NCBI GenBank assembly: GCA_964036275.1 | Contig: OZ038435.1 | Location: 25,897,521-25,961,520, forward strand | Reading direction: 5' to 3' | DNA length: 64,000 bases | Source: Litoditis marina | Taxonomy: Eukaryota; Nematoda; Chromadorea; Rhabditida; Rhabditidae | In this document: positions 1 through 12,400 of the stretch, piece by piece | How positions within the stretch are numbered: the first letter of the stretch is position 1 | Layout of the letters: each line of letters starts with the position of its first letter | Translations under genes and position numbers: made by a program | Notes under the pieces: generated by a model | Told to the model about the DNA's origin: nothing | What the model saw: the letters and a program-made list of their open reading frames with translations, nothing else | The model's database searches: none

Positions 1-131
1 ACTGTTAGTCAGTTGCACAGTCACGTGCAACATGTTAAACACAGCAGAACTCAGGAACGTGCAATGACAAAGTGCATGATTCCTTGCTAGAATGCTAACT
101 CTACGTGACTGTTCAATTTACTTCTAGTATA
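1..131 (+). mobile_element. MITE-like element family B, copy 1 (cut by window edge)
   Basis: A copy of a ~135 bp dispersed element that starts near CTGTTAGTCAGTTGCAC and ends in CTTCTAGTATA. It shares CAGTCACGTG, CATGTTAAACACAGCAGAAC and GACAAAGTGCA with copies at 5031-5164, 13083-13215 and 54882-55016. Outer ends read TATACT in both directions in the complete copies. No coding capacity, so it would be non-autonomous if mobile. Confidence 0.6.
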
Positions 132-267
132 CGAATGCTACAATATCCTGGCACCTTCATCTCAATCGGCGTCTCTTGTTTTGCACACTGTTTCGCGAAA
201 CTCGCATCCGGGGAGAGGCGAGGGCAGAGCGTACGTTCGAGAAATAGGCCGGGATGTTCGTACATAC

Positions 268-618
268 ATGTTTTGCTCCCAGAGCAGTGTTTGCCGAAAG
301 TGATACTTCTCAACAAACTAAGCGTTAAAGATAGTCTCGTAGAAAGAGGTACAAGTAGATTGACAATAATAACAAATTAGTGTATTACGGATATTGCATT
401 TCCCTTTATAACCGCATATTTTTTGCTCTCAGGCAGTGATTTCCAAAAATTATACTTTTCAATAAACTTTTCAAAAAAAGCGTTACAGAAAATCTCGTAG
501 AAAGACCTACAAGTAGATTGACAATAAAACAAAAAATGAATGTATCACAGATATTGTATTTCCCTTTATATCCGCATATTTTTTGCTCTCAGAGCAGTGT
601 TTGCCGAAAATAATAGTG
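268..618. repeat. Tandem repeat, ~150-160 bp unit, two full copies and a part
   Basis: The unit begins TTTTGCTC(C/T)CAG and runs through a CAGTG block, TCTCGTAGAAAGA, CTACAAGTAGATTGACAATAA and CTTTATA-CCGCATATT. Copy 1 spans about 268-420, copy 2 about 421-581, and a third start runs to about 618. Copies differ by several substitutions and short indels, so the duplication is not recent. Confidence 0.65.
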
Positions 619-3600
619 GTGGATTTGCTGGATATGCCCCTATTGCAAATAGCCAGTGAAACTAGTTTTGCGCACGCTATCTTATCGAAAAAGCGGCACA
701 TTTGTTATGGCTCTCTCTGTGTCACATATGTCACTGGTCATTCCCACATAGTCAATTGGCACGAAAATCTTTTTTGATCTACTGACTTGAGTTTGATAGG
801 TTTTTGTAGTTTTACAATCTTTAATCATCAGCTCACATATTGAATTTGCACGAATAATTATGTTTTCTACTAGTTCAAGTGCTTTTTATACATTTTCCGA
901 CTTCGATTCATTTTTCTCATTGGAACATGCACAATTTGTTTGGGAATAAACCTAATGCATTTTCTCCGGTGTTTTAAGCTGCCAGCGTATTTACCGCTAT
1001 CTATAATTTCAATCACTATATATGCATACTATACGTGAATGAAAGATAGAAACATCAGTATTTCGGAACTGAAGACACGTTTCAAATTTCTGCTGTGCTG
1101 CAGAGTTTCACGTCAAGAAGTTGACTAACAGTACATCGCTGTTCTCTAGTGGGAATGACGCTCTCTCCATACATACATACTACATACATTCCTTACCAAA
1201 CTAGTCGTTGTACTTTGCTCGTTTCCCATTCTATAACTGTAGTTTGTTCTTCCCTTTGATGAGTCAATCAAAGTCTGGTTGTATCTATAACCATTATTAT
1301 TTTTTTTCGCGTGGGTGCCCTTTTGTCTGTATTCTTATCTTTCAAGTGTTCTCTTCTTACTCATCACGCGCTAACTTTTCCAGAGAAAAACGCATGCTTT
1401 GTGTTTCTATTATTGCTCGCAAAAACATTGTGTAACGTTGAAATTCGTTGAAAAGGCAATTTTGAAGTTATTTGAAACGTACTGTAAACTGCAACCCCTA
1501 GTACACTTATGATCACGTAAAACATGTTCATCACCATATTTCAAACAACGTGAAAAAAGTTCAAGACTCACTGACTATTCCATTGATCTTCAGTGAATAC
1601 TCACTTGTGCACTCTGACCTTTGTCAATCGATTAACATTTCCGTCTTCGATTAACCTTACTCATCGCATATGATTCACGTCCTGCGCGAGGCAAACCTGC
1701 CAGTTCGGACAATATTTGACTTTGCAAAAAGTACCATTCAATTACAATTTATTGTCAATCTGAACCCATTAGAATCGCACAGATTTCGACCTCGGATCAA
1801 AAACCAGTTTATAGTTTCAACAATGTAATTCAAGATTTCGATAATTGCGTGTATTGATTGACGAATAGAGAAAAAAATGCTGATTGTATTCGTTATACGT
1901 AATGAGAGATGTACAATTTTTACAAAAGTTTCGTGTAATACGTGAATTGAGCTTTTAACCGTCAAAAATATCACGTTTATAATGCGTTTTGTATTTTTTC
2001 ACTCGAGGAAACGTCTTTTATTGAAGTATATTGACTTGTGCACAAATCTGACGATTTATTCCAATGTTCACAGGTTCACACGTTGTTGTGCGCAAAATAT
2101 ATCATTTGGTTGATGCAAGACGCGGTAGCAATCTGCATATTTCTCACGAGAACCTCATGCGCCATACCTCACCAATTCTCAATGTAGATGTAGCCAGTCT
2201 AAATCTATAAAAACCAGTACTTTGAAACTTTCAGAGAAGAATCCCGCAAGATACACAGATACACTGAAATGTTTCATGTTTCCAACCTAACTCGCTTGCC
2301 TTCACGCAGGTGGATTCTGGGGTTATTTCATGAACTCATTCAATGAGATTTTTTCTATAAACCTTTCAAACTCTAACCAATACCGTTTAACTTCACGTCC
2401 GAATGAAAACATCTATACTCCTCCGTGTCAGCTCGTCTAAATTCAATTATCCGTGCACTTAGTGAGAGCGTTTCCCTTATTGGTATGACATCTCCTTCTA
2501 ATTACTTGCGAGTGAGTTGTTAAAGGAGTCGTCTCTCATTATAGACAGCCCCTCCTCCCCTCCCCGGCTGTCAATACCACACCAGCCATGCAAATTATGT
2601 CGTCATCTTTCTCGTTACAACTAATCTTAGCCGTCTGCAAGTTGTAAAACTACTAGTAAAGTAAAGTCAATTCAACATTTTTATTGAGCTAGTGCAGTTT
2701 TAAGTAGAATCTCTGACAACCACTACGTAAAACTTGCAAAACATATCATGAGTATCAACTTGCAAAATAGTGCCGAATATTACAAAAATGTTGAATGAGA
2801 TTGGAGAGAAGACCTTTAAAACATGAACAGTTTATAATGTAATGTGTATTTACCTTTTTTACATAATTTACGTCGTTGCGAATATGTTTTGTATGAATAT
2901 TTCGACGTTATTCGTAATTGATTGTCGGCACGCGTTTAGATGAAAGAAACATAATCCTTATCAATTTGTTATCAGTAAGAAGGCAATATAACCAGCGTTC
3001 CAAACATGAAAATATTCGCCCACCGCATTGCCAATTCCATTTATAATTTTTTAGATAGATTATTTTTTCGTCCCTTTCTATATGTTTTCAAGAGAACATT
3101 GCTCAAAAATTTTATCACATTTGTTTATAAATTTCAAGCTATGTAATATGTTGTAATTTTCTTCTAGAAGTACATAGGAAATTGGCTAGTATCGATAGTT
3201 TAGTGATAATTTGGTAATTTTCTCTATCTTCTTAGTAGTAAACTATTTCCTGTGGTTTCAAGTTGAATAAAATAGTTTCAAGTTAAATAAAACGTGAGAA
3301 CCCGTCTCACGTGATAAGTTGATTTATGACTATTTGATGATGATAGTGATAGATGTGATATATCAGGCATGTTGATATGACGATCAATGAAAGTGGCAAC
3401 TATGCCGTACACGTTATCAACCCCCCCCCATCATTACAAGGCAGCTTGTTATTTTGATAAACACCCTGCTACCACCTTCACAAATATTGAGTATAAGATT
3501 AGTATAGAGTGTTAATGTGCTGTAATAATGAAGAATGTAGTTTTAAATGAGTGAAAACTATTTCCAAACGTTAATTTATCGACTAATTTGTTACAGAAGT

Positions 3601-4844
3601 CTAAACTATCTACAAAAACCAACTTATTTTGAAAAAAAGTAAACGTAGAACATATAATAAAGAACACACTCTCTCCATCTGTCTGATCCATCCATCTGTA
3701 TCTATATTCTTTCTCTTTCTATCTTTCTCCTTCTCTCTCACTTTTGTTCTCTCTCTTCTCCCCTCTTCCCTCTCTCACCCTCTCCGTCTCTCTCCCTCCT
3801 TCTTCTATTGAACCCAGGTGTACAAACCCTTTTCGTTACCCCATTGTGCTCGCTCAATTACCCTTGTTTGTACATGAACACGACATACCTATATACTCAC
3901 TCCCTCCACTATTTCCTGTGGTCAAAAACAAACAAAAGAGAAAAAGTTAGTTAGAAGTCTCCTAAACACCCTAAATTGTAGTTTTTACTCTGTAGTAACC
4001 GACGTTGTCTTTCTAGACTGACACTATTACCTCTCAGGAATGGAATTCGCATTCCTATACTAGATTGGAATGGGTAAAACGTGTAAAGTACCAAAATGTG
4101 AGATGATGTTATACGTTGCATGATGTTACGTGGTCCACGTGATATTCAGTTCACAACCTAGTTTGTTATATAGTTAGTTAGTACCCATTACCACCCAACC
4201 ACATTACCCACCACGGGAGTACCCTATTTCCCTCAGGTCAATTAGCATATTATTAGGGGGCTGGCTATAAATAACTAATGAGTGGTAATAGAGTCATGCC
4301 AGCGCGCACCTCACCTTAGTACGAATTCCGTCGGACTTGAAATCAACATAAGGAGCTAGGAAGAAGAATACGATCCGGTTATAATGTTTATAGTTTTAAT
4401 GGTTACTATGTTATATGTTTTTTTTTCTCTCACCCTCCTTCTCTCTGTCCTCTTCCCTCCCCTCTTTTCTCTCTTCATTTATATCTTTTTCTCTTCTCTC
4501 TCTCCGCTTTCGTTCATTTCTATGCTGGTCTCTCTCACACTTCATCCCCCCTCTCTCTATCCTCTCCCTCTTCTCCTTCCTACTCTCCTTTTACCGCCTT
4601 TCCTTCCCATTAGTCTCCCTCCCAAAGTAAACACTCTCTCCTAGTACGTACATTGTCATATCAGACGACCACCTGCCTTTAAACTAACAACCACTTTTCA
4701 TTTCCGACTATTTCCATGTATTGATCACCTTTTATCCATTTTAAATTGCTATGTCAATATTATTCAACCATTTTCCTACATTAACGAAATGTAGGCTGAA
4801 GGCTTTACTTTGAACTAAATTGGTATAGTGTAGCTATGTATAAA

Positions 4845-4918
4845 AGTTATGCCGTACACTTCTAACATAGTTATGCCGTACACTTCTAACAATAGTCATG
4901 CCGTACACGTCTAACATG
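4845..4918. repeat. Three tandem copies of a ~25 bp unit
   Basis: The block TATGCCGTACACTTCTAAC or its close variant (TCATGCCGTACACGTCTAAC) occurs three times with short spacers. A single relative, CTATGCCGTACACGTTATC, sits at about 3400. Confidence 0.7.
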
Positions 4919-5030
4919 CATTTTGCTACCAGTATACAATTACGTGAAACCTTTCACGGTTCTCCGTTTAGTGAGTTTCGTAGTTTGATCCAGCTGATGT
5001 TCACGACTATTGACGGAATTGTATTTTGTG

Positions 5031-5164
5031 TACACCAGAAGTAAATTGAATAGTCACGCAAAGTTAGCAGTTGAATGAGGCATCGTGCACTTTATCATTG
5101 CACGTTTCTGAGTTCTACCGCGTTTAACATGTTTCACGTGACTGTGCAAATGACTGACAGTATA
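5031..5164 (-). mobile_element. MITE-like element family B, copy 2 (inverted)
   Basis: This is the reverse-complement orientation of the copy at the window start, from ACCAGAAGTAAATTGAA to TGACTGACAGTATA. It keeps GTTTAACATGTTTCACGTG. It carries no open frame. Confidence 0.6.
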
Positions 5165-5766
5165 GGCGGAACCTAATTTTTTATGTCGACCCTAGGGAGT
5201 GTCTTACCCCACACGAGCTTCTAAGTTTTCACTAGCTTTGAAAATGTTTCGCAAGGAACAGTTCATTGTTTGAGCAATGGTTTTCTTGTGTAATCTAGAG
5301 CTTATGGTGGATTAGTTCGGTGGTTCGAGTGGTATTTACAGTAAAAACAGTAAGCCAAGGTCGACAGAAACACAGAAATAGTTCTTGGAGAATAGCTTTC
5401 AATTCTGTTGAAATCAGCTCTGTTCATGCGCTGTAATGCTGACATTTCACTTCTTCACCTTAGTTTTGTACTAAACGGTGTCACATTTGTTCAAAAAAGT
5501 TGTGGTTGTTCTCTATTTGATGTTACTTTCTGTTCAAACATTCTTGTTTCAAGAAAGAAATTCAAAAAACAACTTGTTCCAAAAATTTCGAATTTTTGAA
5601 AACCGTGATATTATTGTTATGATTATTCCTTTTATTTGTAAATCTGAACCTCTTGAACTTTTTATCTCATGTAACAGTCGCATTGTCTCTATCTGGTCAC
5701 TCTCTGTGTTGATCCTGCCCCATCTCAAGAGGGTCCCGCCCCACCCCCTCCCCCACCAATACTATA

Positions 5767-6088
5767 TTGACTCTTTCATTGTCTAGACCTATTCAGAAAA
5801 CAAACATGTTTATTGGTTCACGTTTTTCTGTTCTCATCATCACGTTCTTGTCACATTCACGTCACATTCTGTCACGTTAGTGTCAAGATCCCTTCACGCT
5901 CATATCACGTTTACGTCACACGCCCGCGTCACGTTTGAACCTAACTTTCTACGTGTAAACATCATTGATTCCCGATTTAGAACCGAACAGTGTACTATAA
6001 TGACTCCTTCATTCTCTAGACCTACTCAAGAAACAAAAACAACGTACATTGATTCACGTTTTTCTGTTCTCATCGTCACGTTCTCATA
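5767..6088. repeat. Two ~85 bp direct repeats around a TCACGT-rich spacer
   Basis: Copies at about 5767-5850 and 5999-6088 share CTAGACCTA, TCACGTTTTTCTGTTCTCAT and CACGTTCT. The spacer between them is rich in short TCACGT/TCACAT words. Confidence 0.6.
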
Positions 6089-6183
6089 ACGTTTGAAAAT
6101 ATTTTTGTCTTACAAAAATTTCTTACATCACGGTTCACTCAACGTCTGAATACTCTCGCTCAGTACATATGAGAGAACTCATA

Positions 6184-6372
6184 CTCTGAAGTTAAAGACC
6201 GAGTTGTTTACCCAGGTTCGCCCACCAAATTGGCCACTAGTTGATATCAAGTTGTGAAATTTAAGATTGGTGCACAATTGTGCACAAAGTTCTCGGTAAA
6301 AAGTCTGATCCTTGATTTACAACCTGGGTTTTCGGCGAACCTTGGTAAACAACTCGGTTTTAAACTTCAGAG
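6184..6372 (+). mobile_element. Foldback element family C, copy 1
   Basis: The ends are inverted repeats of roughly 40 bases: CTCTGAAGTTAAAGACCGAG on the left and CTCGGTTTTAAACTTCAGAG on the right, each followed inward by a TTTAC-AGGTTCGCC block. The centre holds the palindrome GTGCACAATTGTGCAC. A second copy lies at 22460-22648 in the opposite orientation. It sits about 170 bases before the ANKRD50-like coding start. Confidence 0.75.
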
Positions 6373-6528
6373 TACGTGAAATAAGTGTGCGATCCGTATT
6401 CTTTCATGCTACTATAAATTATCAGTTACTTTGAAGATATCTTTGAACTGTTGACTTTTTAAAATCCGTTTAAATTCTTGTCTTTGCACTCGGATCGATG
6501 ATTACATTTTTTGACCTAATTTTGCTAA

Positions 6529-6547
6529 CATAATATTTCTAGATGTT
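6529..6547 (+). promoter_or_regulatory. Acceptor-like site 5 bases before the ANKRD50-like start
   Basis: AATATTTCTAG is followed by five bases and then ATGATG. It has the same form as the internal acceptors of this gene (TTTCTAG, TTCCAG). It may be a spliced-leader acceptor or the end of a 5' UTR intron. A coding upstream exon cannot be fully excluded. Confidence 0.5.
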
Positions 6548-9387
6548 ATGATGCGTGGCTCCCGTGCTTCCCCCTTCCATCGAACCAGATCCATCGAGGC
6601 AGTTCACCATTGGTTATCTCATTGTAACCAGAACCTATTGGTTATCGGACCACCCTTTTGCGGAAAGACCAACTTTGCCAGACAGGTTAATAATAATAAT
6701 AATTCATTTGTTCATATGCATGAGAGCAAAAAAAAGGTTTGTATTGAGTAGTTTGACCTGCGATCGATATATAAATTTTTGTCTTGCGGTTCAAGTTCAA
6801 TCGGAAGTTTCTAATTATTATGGAAAATCATAGTTTCGTAATACATTACTATTGCTCAATTTGTTGTTTTCAACAAAACACAAAACACAAGTTCCCAAAA
6901 CAAAAAAATGGAAATGCCTTGATTTCATCATCGTTTTTGCTTGAGTTTAGATTTTCCACTCAATATATACGAAATGTGAGTTTTGCGCAGGTTTCCTGGG
7001 TCCCCTAATTCAATTTCCCACGCCCAATTCAATAATAGTATGTTGATTCAGAGCTATTCTTAATCATGTGGCGGCTATCGTCCGAGAATCCAATTCACCT
7101 TGTTAGGGAGCCCTTCCGCCTAATCTACGAACACCAAAATGGCATTCAAATCCCCTTCGAAAGCGAAAACTATACTGTTAGTCAAAGCTTAGTCGCGTGA
7201 AACGTGTGAAAACACCAAAATGACATTATCCCCTTTGAATGTGATAACTATACTGCTAGTGAAGAGATAGTCACTTGAACTGTGACAAATCCAGCAAACA
7301 CAGCAGATAGATAGTGCAATGGAAATAAGTATTTCGTAAGCTTACACATACAGAAGACATTTATTTACAGTCTAAGTTCTGGCGATCTTCCACCGAAACC
7401 TCTACTATTTATGTGAATTTTAGTATACCTAGCTTCAACCAGTCCTGCGCATTAGTTCAGCTCACCAGAGCTGGACCTTAGTTTATAATTGGTAAAACGG
7501 CCAATTCCATGGCCATAAGGACATTGTTTATTGGCATTTGGCCAGAAGCGACCTCTCAAGGAGGGATAGGGTGACCGAGTGGGTGTGCAGATGCCACACA
7601 CTCGACTGCACATGAAACCAGATGACTGTTTCTCACCCAAATCTGTGTCAATACCGGAGAAAAAACCGGAATTTAACGTTTTCACCGGACCAGACGCGTC
7701 TTATGTACTTCTCTGTGTGAAAAACTGGGGAATAGCAACTAGATGTAGAAGTTCACGATTATTGACCATGCTTGCTCTAAACTTGGTGAACATGGTGTGT
7801 GATGTGTTGTAGTTTGAAGTCACACACGTCATGCGGCAGAAGTGAAGTGGAATCAAACTACAAACACATGCAACTCGACTAACCTCTACAGTGTTTGACT
7901 TCTCCACTCAGGGCGATTTATAGGTTGGACGCGACGCACGCCATAGCATACAAGTTTTCATCGGTAGACAACGAGATCAAACTACAAACACAGCGAAGAG
8001 AGCAAAACCTATAAACTGGTGTCTTTTCAGTTACAAGCAGAGTCAGGCTGCGCGGCAGCCCACTACTGTCAGTCGGAATGTGCGGAATCCACCGAGTCCG
8101 CCACGCTCGTTCGCTCCGTGGCAGCACAGTTGTCTAAAAAGTGGGTATTATGAATTCAGATAACAAATGGTAGTTGGAAACATGCTGAAGCGGTTTAATT
8201 CATTGGATGTCTTGAAACTGCCGAGAAAGTAGTGAAAAGGACAAACCTTACATGAAGATAGTATATAACTCTTGGTACATTGGAAACCCACTAGTAACGA
8301 TATTTGAATGGTAATCAAGTTTCTGGGCAACTATTCTCATCTCTCCAGATTCCCCAACCTGGTGCTGCCCAACATCTCTACGGTGACCCTGCTAGGAGAC
8401 TATTCTGACGCTATTCGACAGTATCTGACGCTTCCCTTATCTTCCCTTCCCCAGCCATCCAAACCCATGTTCATCATTGTGGATGACGTCGACACACACG
8501 CCTATGATGTCGTGCTCGAGGTACGGATTTGCAAGCTTGAAAATTCTACGTGAAATTTGTTTGATGCTCAAATCTATATTATATTAGTTGATCACTTTCT
8601 TGTGAAAGATAATCTTCTCCTTTCTCTACACTTTTCTTCTGCCCTACTATAGACCTAATAAACTTTTCCACATTTGCAAAACTAATGCTTTCACTTCAAT
8701 TTCACGCTGTGCTTTCTAATTGTAGATTGCAGTGAACCGTTCAGCGAACAAGGAGTGATTGTCATAACAGTTTTCTTCGAACTTCAATGTTTCTCTCCTA
8801 ACCATCACCCTCTTATTCTTGACTCTTTGCCGTTAATCTCGCTAATCCGCCTTTTATTTCGGTTTACGACACCGCCAAAAGACCGGCACGGGTTAATGAT
8901 ATACAGTAAGATTAGACAATCGGCATGCCCAGTAAATATTTAGATAGAATTGAACACTGTTGGATACACGATAACAAATATACTAGAAGCCGATAGGAGC
9001 ATTCCAATAGGAGCAGATACTTTGTTTTTTATTACACGTTCTCCAATTCTGTCATGAATATACTTAGTTTTTTTGAGGGCAACAAAATTGTGACGATTTA
9101 CACAATATCGAATGTTCTACTTTTTTATATGCTAACAAAAGCATTCCATGTGTTCGATTAGAAACTATTAATATATGTTCTTCCAGCTGGTCCAATGTCT
9201 ACCTGACTGGCTGCGTCTAGTTATTACCAGCCGGCCCGTCTCTCCAACCGAACAGTTCCGATTCAAGGGTACGTTCATTTGTGACAGTAGTTCGGCGTAG
9301 ATTGGGGAATTTTTGTTGTTCTCTCCTTCAAGTCAAGATGGAGAGAGAAACATGTAGAAAGAGGAAGAGAGACGGCGAGAGAAAAAT

Positions 9388-9418
<31 letters not shown>

Positions 9419-12400
9419 TAGAGAGAAAGAGAAGAGAGAAAGAAAAGAGAGAGAGAGCATTATAATCCCAAAACGCTGACCTGCACAAGGGATCAAACTA
9501 CAATACTAAACTGGTTGTCATATATATTTCTTAGATTTTCATCAACTGGTGTTGAGTGAGAATATCGAGGAACTGCATCGATTCGTGGATCTTCGCCTGC
9601 CGCAATGCATCCCGGATGACGTCATCCAGGCATGTCAGGTGGGTTGAACGAAAGATTAGATAAATCTCGCAGTTTTTTTATTTGAAACCCTTTTCGGTTT
9701 GATTTGATATATTCGGTACCATTATACAGTCAGGGAAAAAGTTATGGAAAAGATTTCTGTTCATTTCAAAGCTGAAAACATTCAGAGAGAATATAATGTA
9801 ATCAAATTTTTTTCATAGGGACCTAAATTACTTATTTTTTGAAGATTTCAATTTAATTTTTGTAATTTCAGGAATCTTGGTTTTTCGTGGACCATCTGGC
9901 CCGCTGCATCGACTGTGGTCTGCTGCCAGCCGATCCGATACCCTCCGGGCAAAAGGACCTCATCGACGAGATATGTGACGTCATGCCGGTCCGGTTACCC
10001 ATATATCTGCTACTCATAAAGGTTAGTTACTCATTCAATGTTTCAGAACGATAAAACTTCTATCTAACACTAAAACTAGGAAGAATGTGAACGAACGGAA
10101 AGTGAGAGTGGTACGTTTTGCCTCCACCCCAGACAAACCTAATAGTTCGCATTTCGATTTAACTAAAGAGTCATTCGTTCATTTTGGTGTTTTCAGAGTT
10201 GTCGCTTCCCTCCCTCCTTCAACCAACTCTTAGCTGCCAGTCAGCTGATAATTAGTGACGTCATAGGCATAATCGAACAAGAGCTGGCTGATATCTCGAT
10301 CATTTTCGAAACCCGGGGTAAGTTAATTGAAGAAGAAAACTAAAATCGCCTAATCTTGCGAATGACGCAAAAATATGAAAGTAAGGACTATATTTCAGTA
10401 TTCTCCGTTGAAGCATCTTTTCAGTTGCACCTATCTTTGGGATTACAACTTCAGTTTCTAAAATTTCTAGTCATAAACCTTCATTTCGACTGGATAAGAA
10501 TTTACGATCCTCCTGCATTTCAGCGTATATGTCATAATTTTGTAAGCAGAAAAGGAAGAGAGTCAATACCTTCTAGAACTGTAAACTTTCATCGAACAAC
10601 GTTCGCCTACGTTTTTTGTTTCCAGACCCTATTACCCTGAGTGGAGCCTGGCGGGAAGTGGAGGGTCAATTGGGACCGTATCACTCCGCTTGGGCCGAGA
10701 TCTACAAGGCGAAACCCCGGAAACAGCCACAGGACATTGTGGAACTGGCCTACCACCTAGCGCATTCGAGTGGGTAGATCAAATGTTTTTCATAAAACGG
10801 GCTCCTGGCTCAAGCGATGACAAGTGCAACTTGTAGTTTGGAGTTCGATATCTAAACATAACCGTAATTTCACTCACCGCGCATCACTTCAAGAAACATT
10901 TTCCACCGTTTCCAAAAAGTTTTTTGTGAGTGGAGCCCTCTTTGGTTGTTTTCAATACCGAGCAAAAAAGGATTAAACGGAATAGAAGAAACTTTGTACT
11001 CAAATTTCTCGATAAGACAGCCGGCAAGATGTCCAGATTCTAACGTCATTCTACTCATTGTCTATCGCAATCTCCGCTATGACCACACGTAATAGATAAT
11101 CATCTGATGACGTTATCTGTAATTTGCATCGACCGTTGGGTGAAATTCGACAATTGACTGCTCTCAGATGTCACGATAACGAGATTTCAAATTTGAGAGA
11201 GTTGGGGGGCCTCTACTCAGTTTCACATGAGCGTGGACATTGGACAGTTACCGTATGACCATTTGAAGTTTTTTTTTATTTTCGTCAGATTACAAACATC
11301 CGATGAAACCGCAAGAACAACAATTCCAAAAATTCACCACAAAAGTGTAAAAAAACCAACGACCGTTTCAACTAAAGATTTTATCGATTATCGACTTTCT
11401 GATTGATTCAATATTCGATAACTTTACAGCCGTTCCCCCGTTGGAAGCCATTCGTACTTTGGTGTCAGTAGGAGCCGATGACGTCATCATGAAGTGTTCA
11501 GTAATAGATATTCCCACCTCCATCCTCCTCATTAGGTCCGGAGCAACTATTCTGGATGTCACTTCTAAGGTGAGACTATATGTTTATGTTGTGTGGATTT
11601 TGTTTTGTGATGTATTTGTAGTTTGATCACGGTACTAACTTGATCACAGTGTGTAAATCATGATTCAATTCAAGATCGCGCGCAGCGCGAAGCGCTGCGC
11701 AGATTAGTTTTTGATCACAACATTGCGGACTTTCAAAAGTGGTTTTATGCCATTTTCTCAAAAACTCCTGAACGGATTTTTGAGATTTTGATGGAAAGAG
11801 ATAGAGGAGGAAAGGCTTTATCATTGAGCTATTCGATATTTAATGTGCGACCAGTGATCTACAGTTATGCTGAATATCGTCTCGCAAAAATGTCTTCCGA
11901 CGGCGGCCGCGTGGCGCGGCGTGGCGCGGCGCGGCGTGGCGCGGCGTGGCGTGGCGCGGCGGCCGCAAAACCGACGAATTTAACCGATTCGTCTGAAATT
12001 TGGAATATAGTTAGAAACAGCAGAGTTATGTGTAAATCTGAAATCTTGGACCAATCGGTTGAAAATGAGCCATTTTATCGCCTTGCAAACATTGCATTCA
12101 GCTGCTTTCACGATCACTTCTAGATGTGCGGAGTGTGCGATGTGAGCTGTTGTTTTGTTTTTTGGTAGTTGGAGTAGATTAAAGTATGTTGAATAAGCAA
12201 TTAGGTTAATCTGTAGAGATCCTGACTCCATAAAAAGGTTAATCGAACAAAAACAAAAATGCTGTCCGTGAAAGGATTCGAACCCTCGGCGGACTGGACT
12301 GTAGTGCGCTGCTCTGCCGACTGAGCCAAATAGCCACGAAGAGTGAAGAAATGGACGGCGCCACACGTGCGCTGCCCGAAATCAAGGATTGATCACGGTT

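Larger units (their letters stand above)
1..6540. other. Gene-free repeat-rich region
   Basis: I see no exon chain here. The stretch is AT-rich and holds a partial MITE-like copy (1-131), a tandem repeat (268-618), pyrimidine-rich tracts (about 3660-3810 and 4424-4630), a short three-fold repeat (4845-4918), an inverted MITE-like copy (5031-5164), two direct repeats (5767-5850, 5999-6088) and a foldback element (6184-6372). The open frames over the pyrimidine tracts are low-complexity Ser/Leu/Phe/Pro strings. An upstream non-coding exon or promoter of the ANKRD50-like gene could lie here, but nothing marks it. Confidence 0.6.

Noticed and set aside
3629..4644. Pyrimidine-rich open frames
   Set aside because: They are low-complexity Ser/Leu/Phe/Pro strings from CT-rich DNA, without start context or splice partners.
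6991..7037. Possible short ANKRD50 exon after GCGCAG
   Set aside because: In the required phase it meets TAA after five codons.
7579..7812. Open frame MPHTRLHMKPDD... as a missing ANKRD50 exon
   Set aside because: The missing piece is supplied by 8031-8140, which fits phase and family sequence. This frame runs into a family-A hairpin.
11788..12123. 111-codon open frame with Arg/Gly/Ala repeats
   Set aside because: It reads through the GC-rich tandem repeat in ANKRD50 intron 9 and has no homologue that I recognise.
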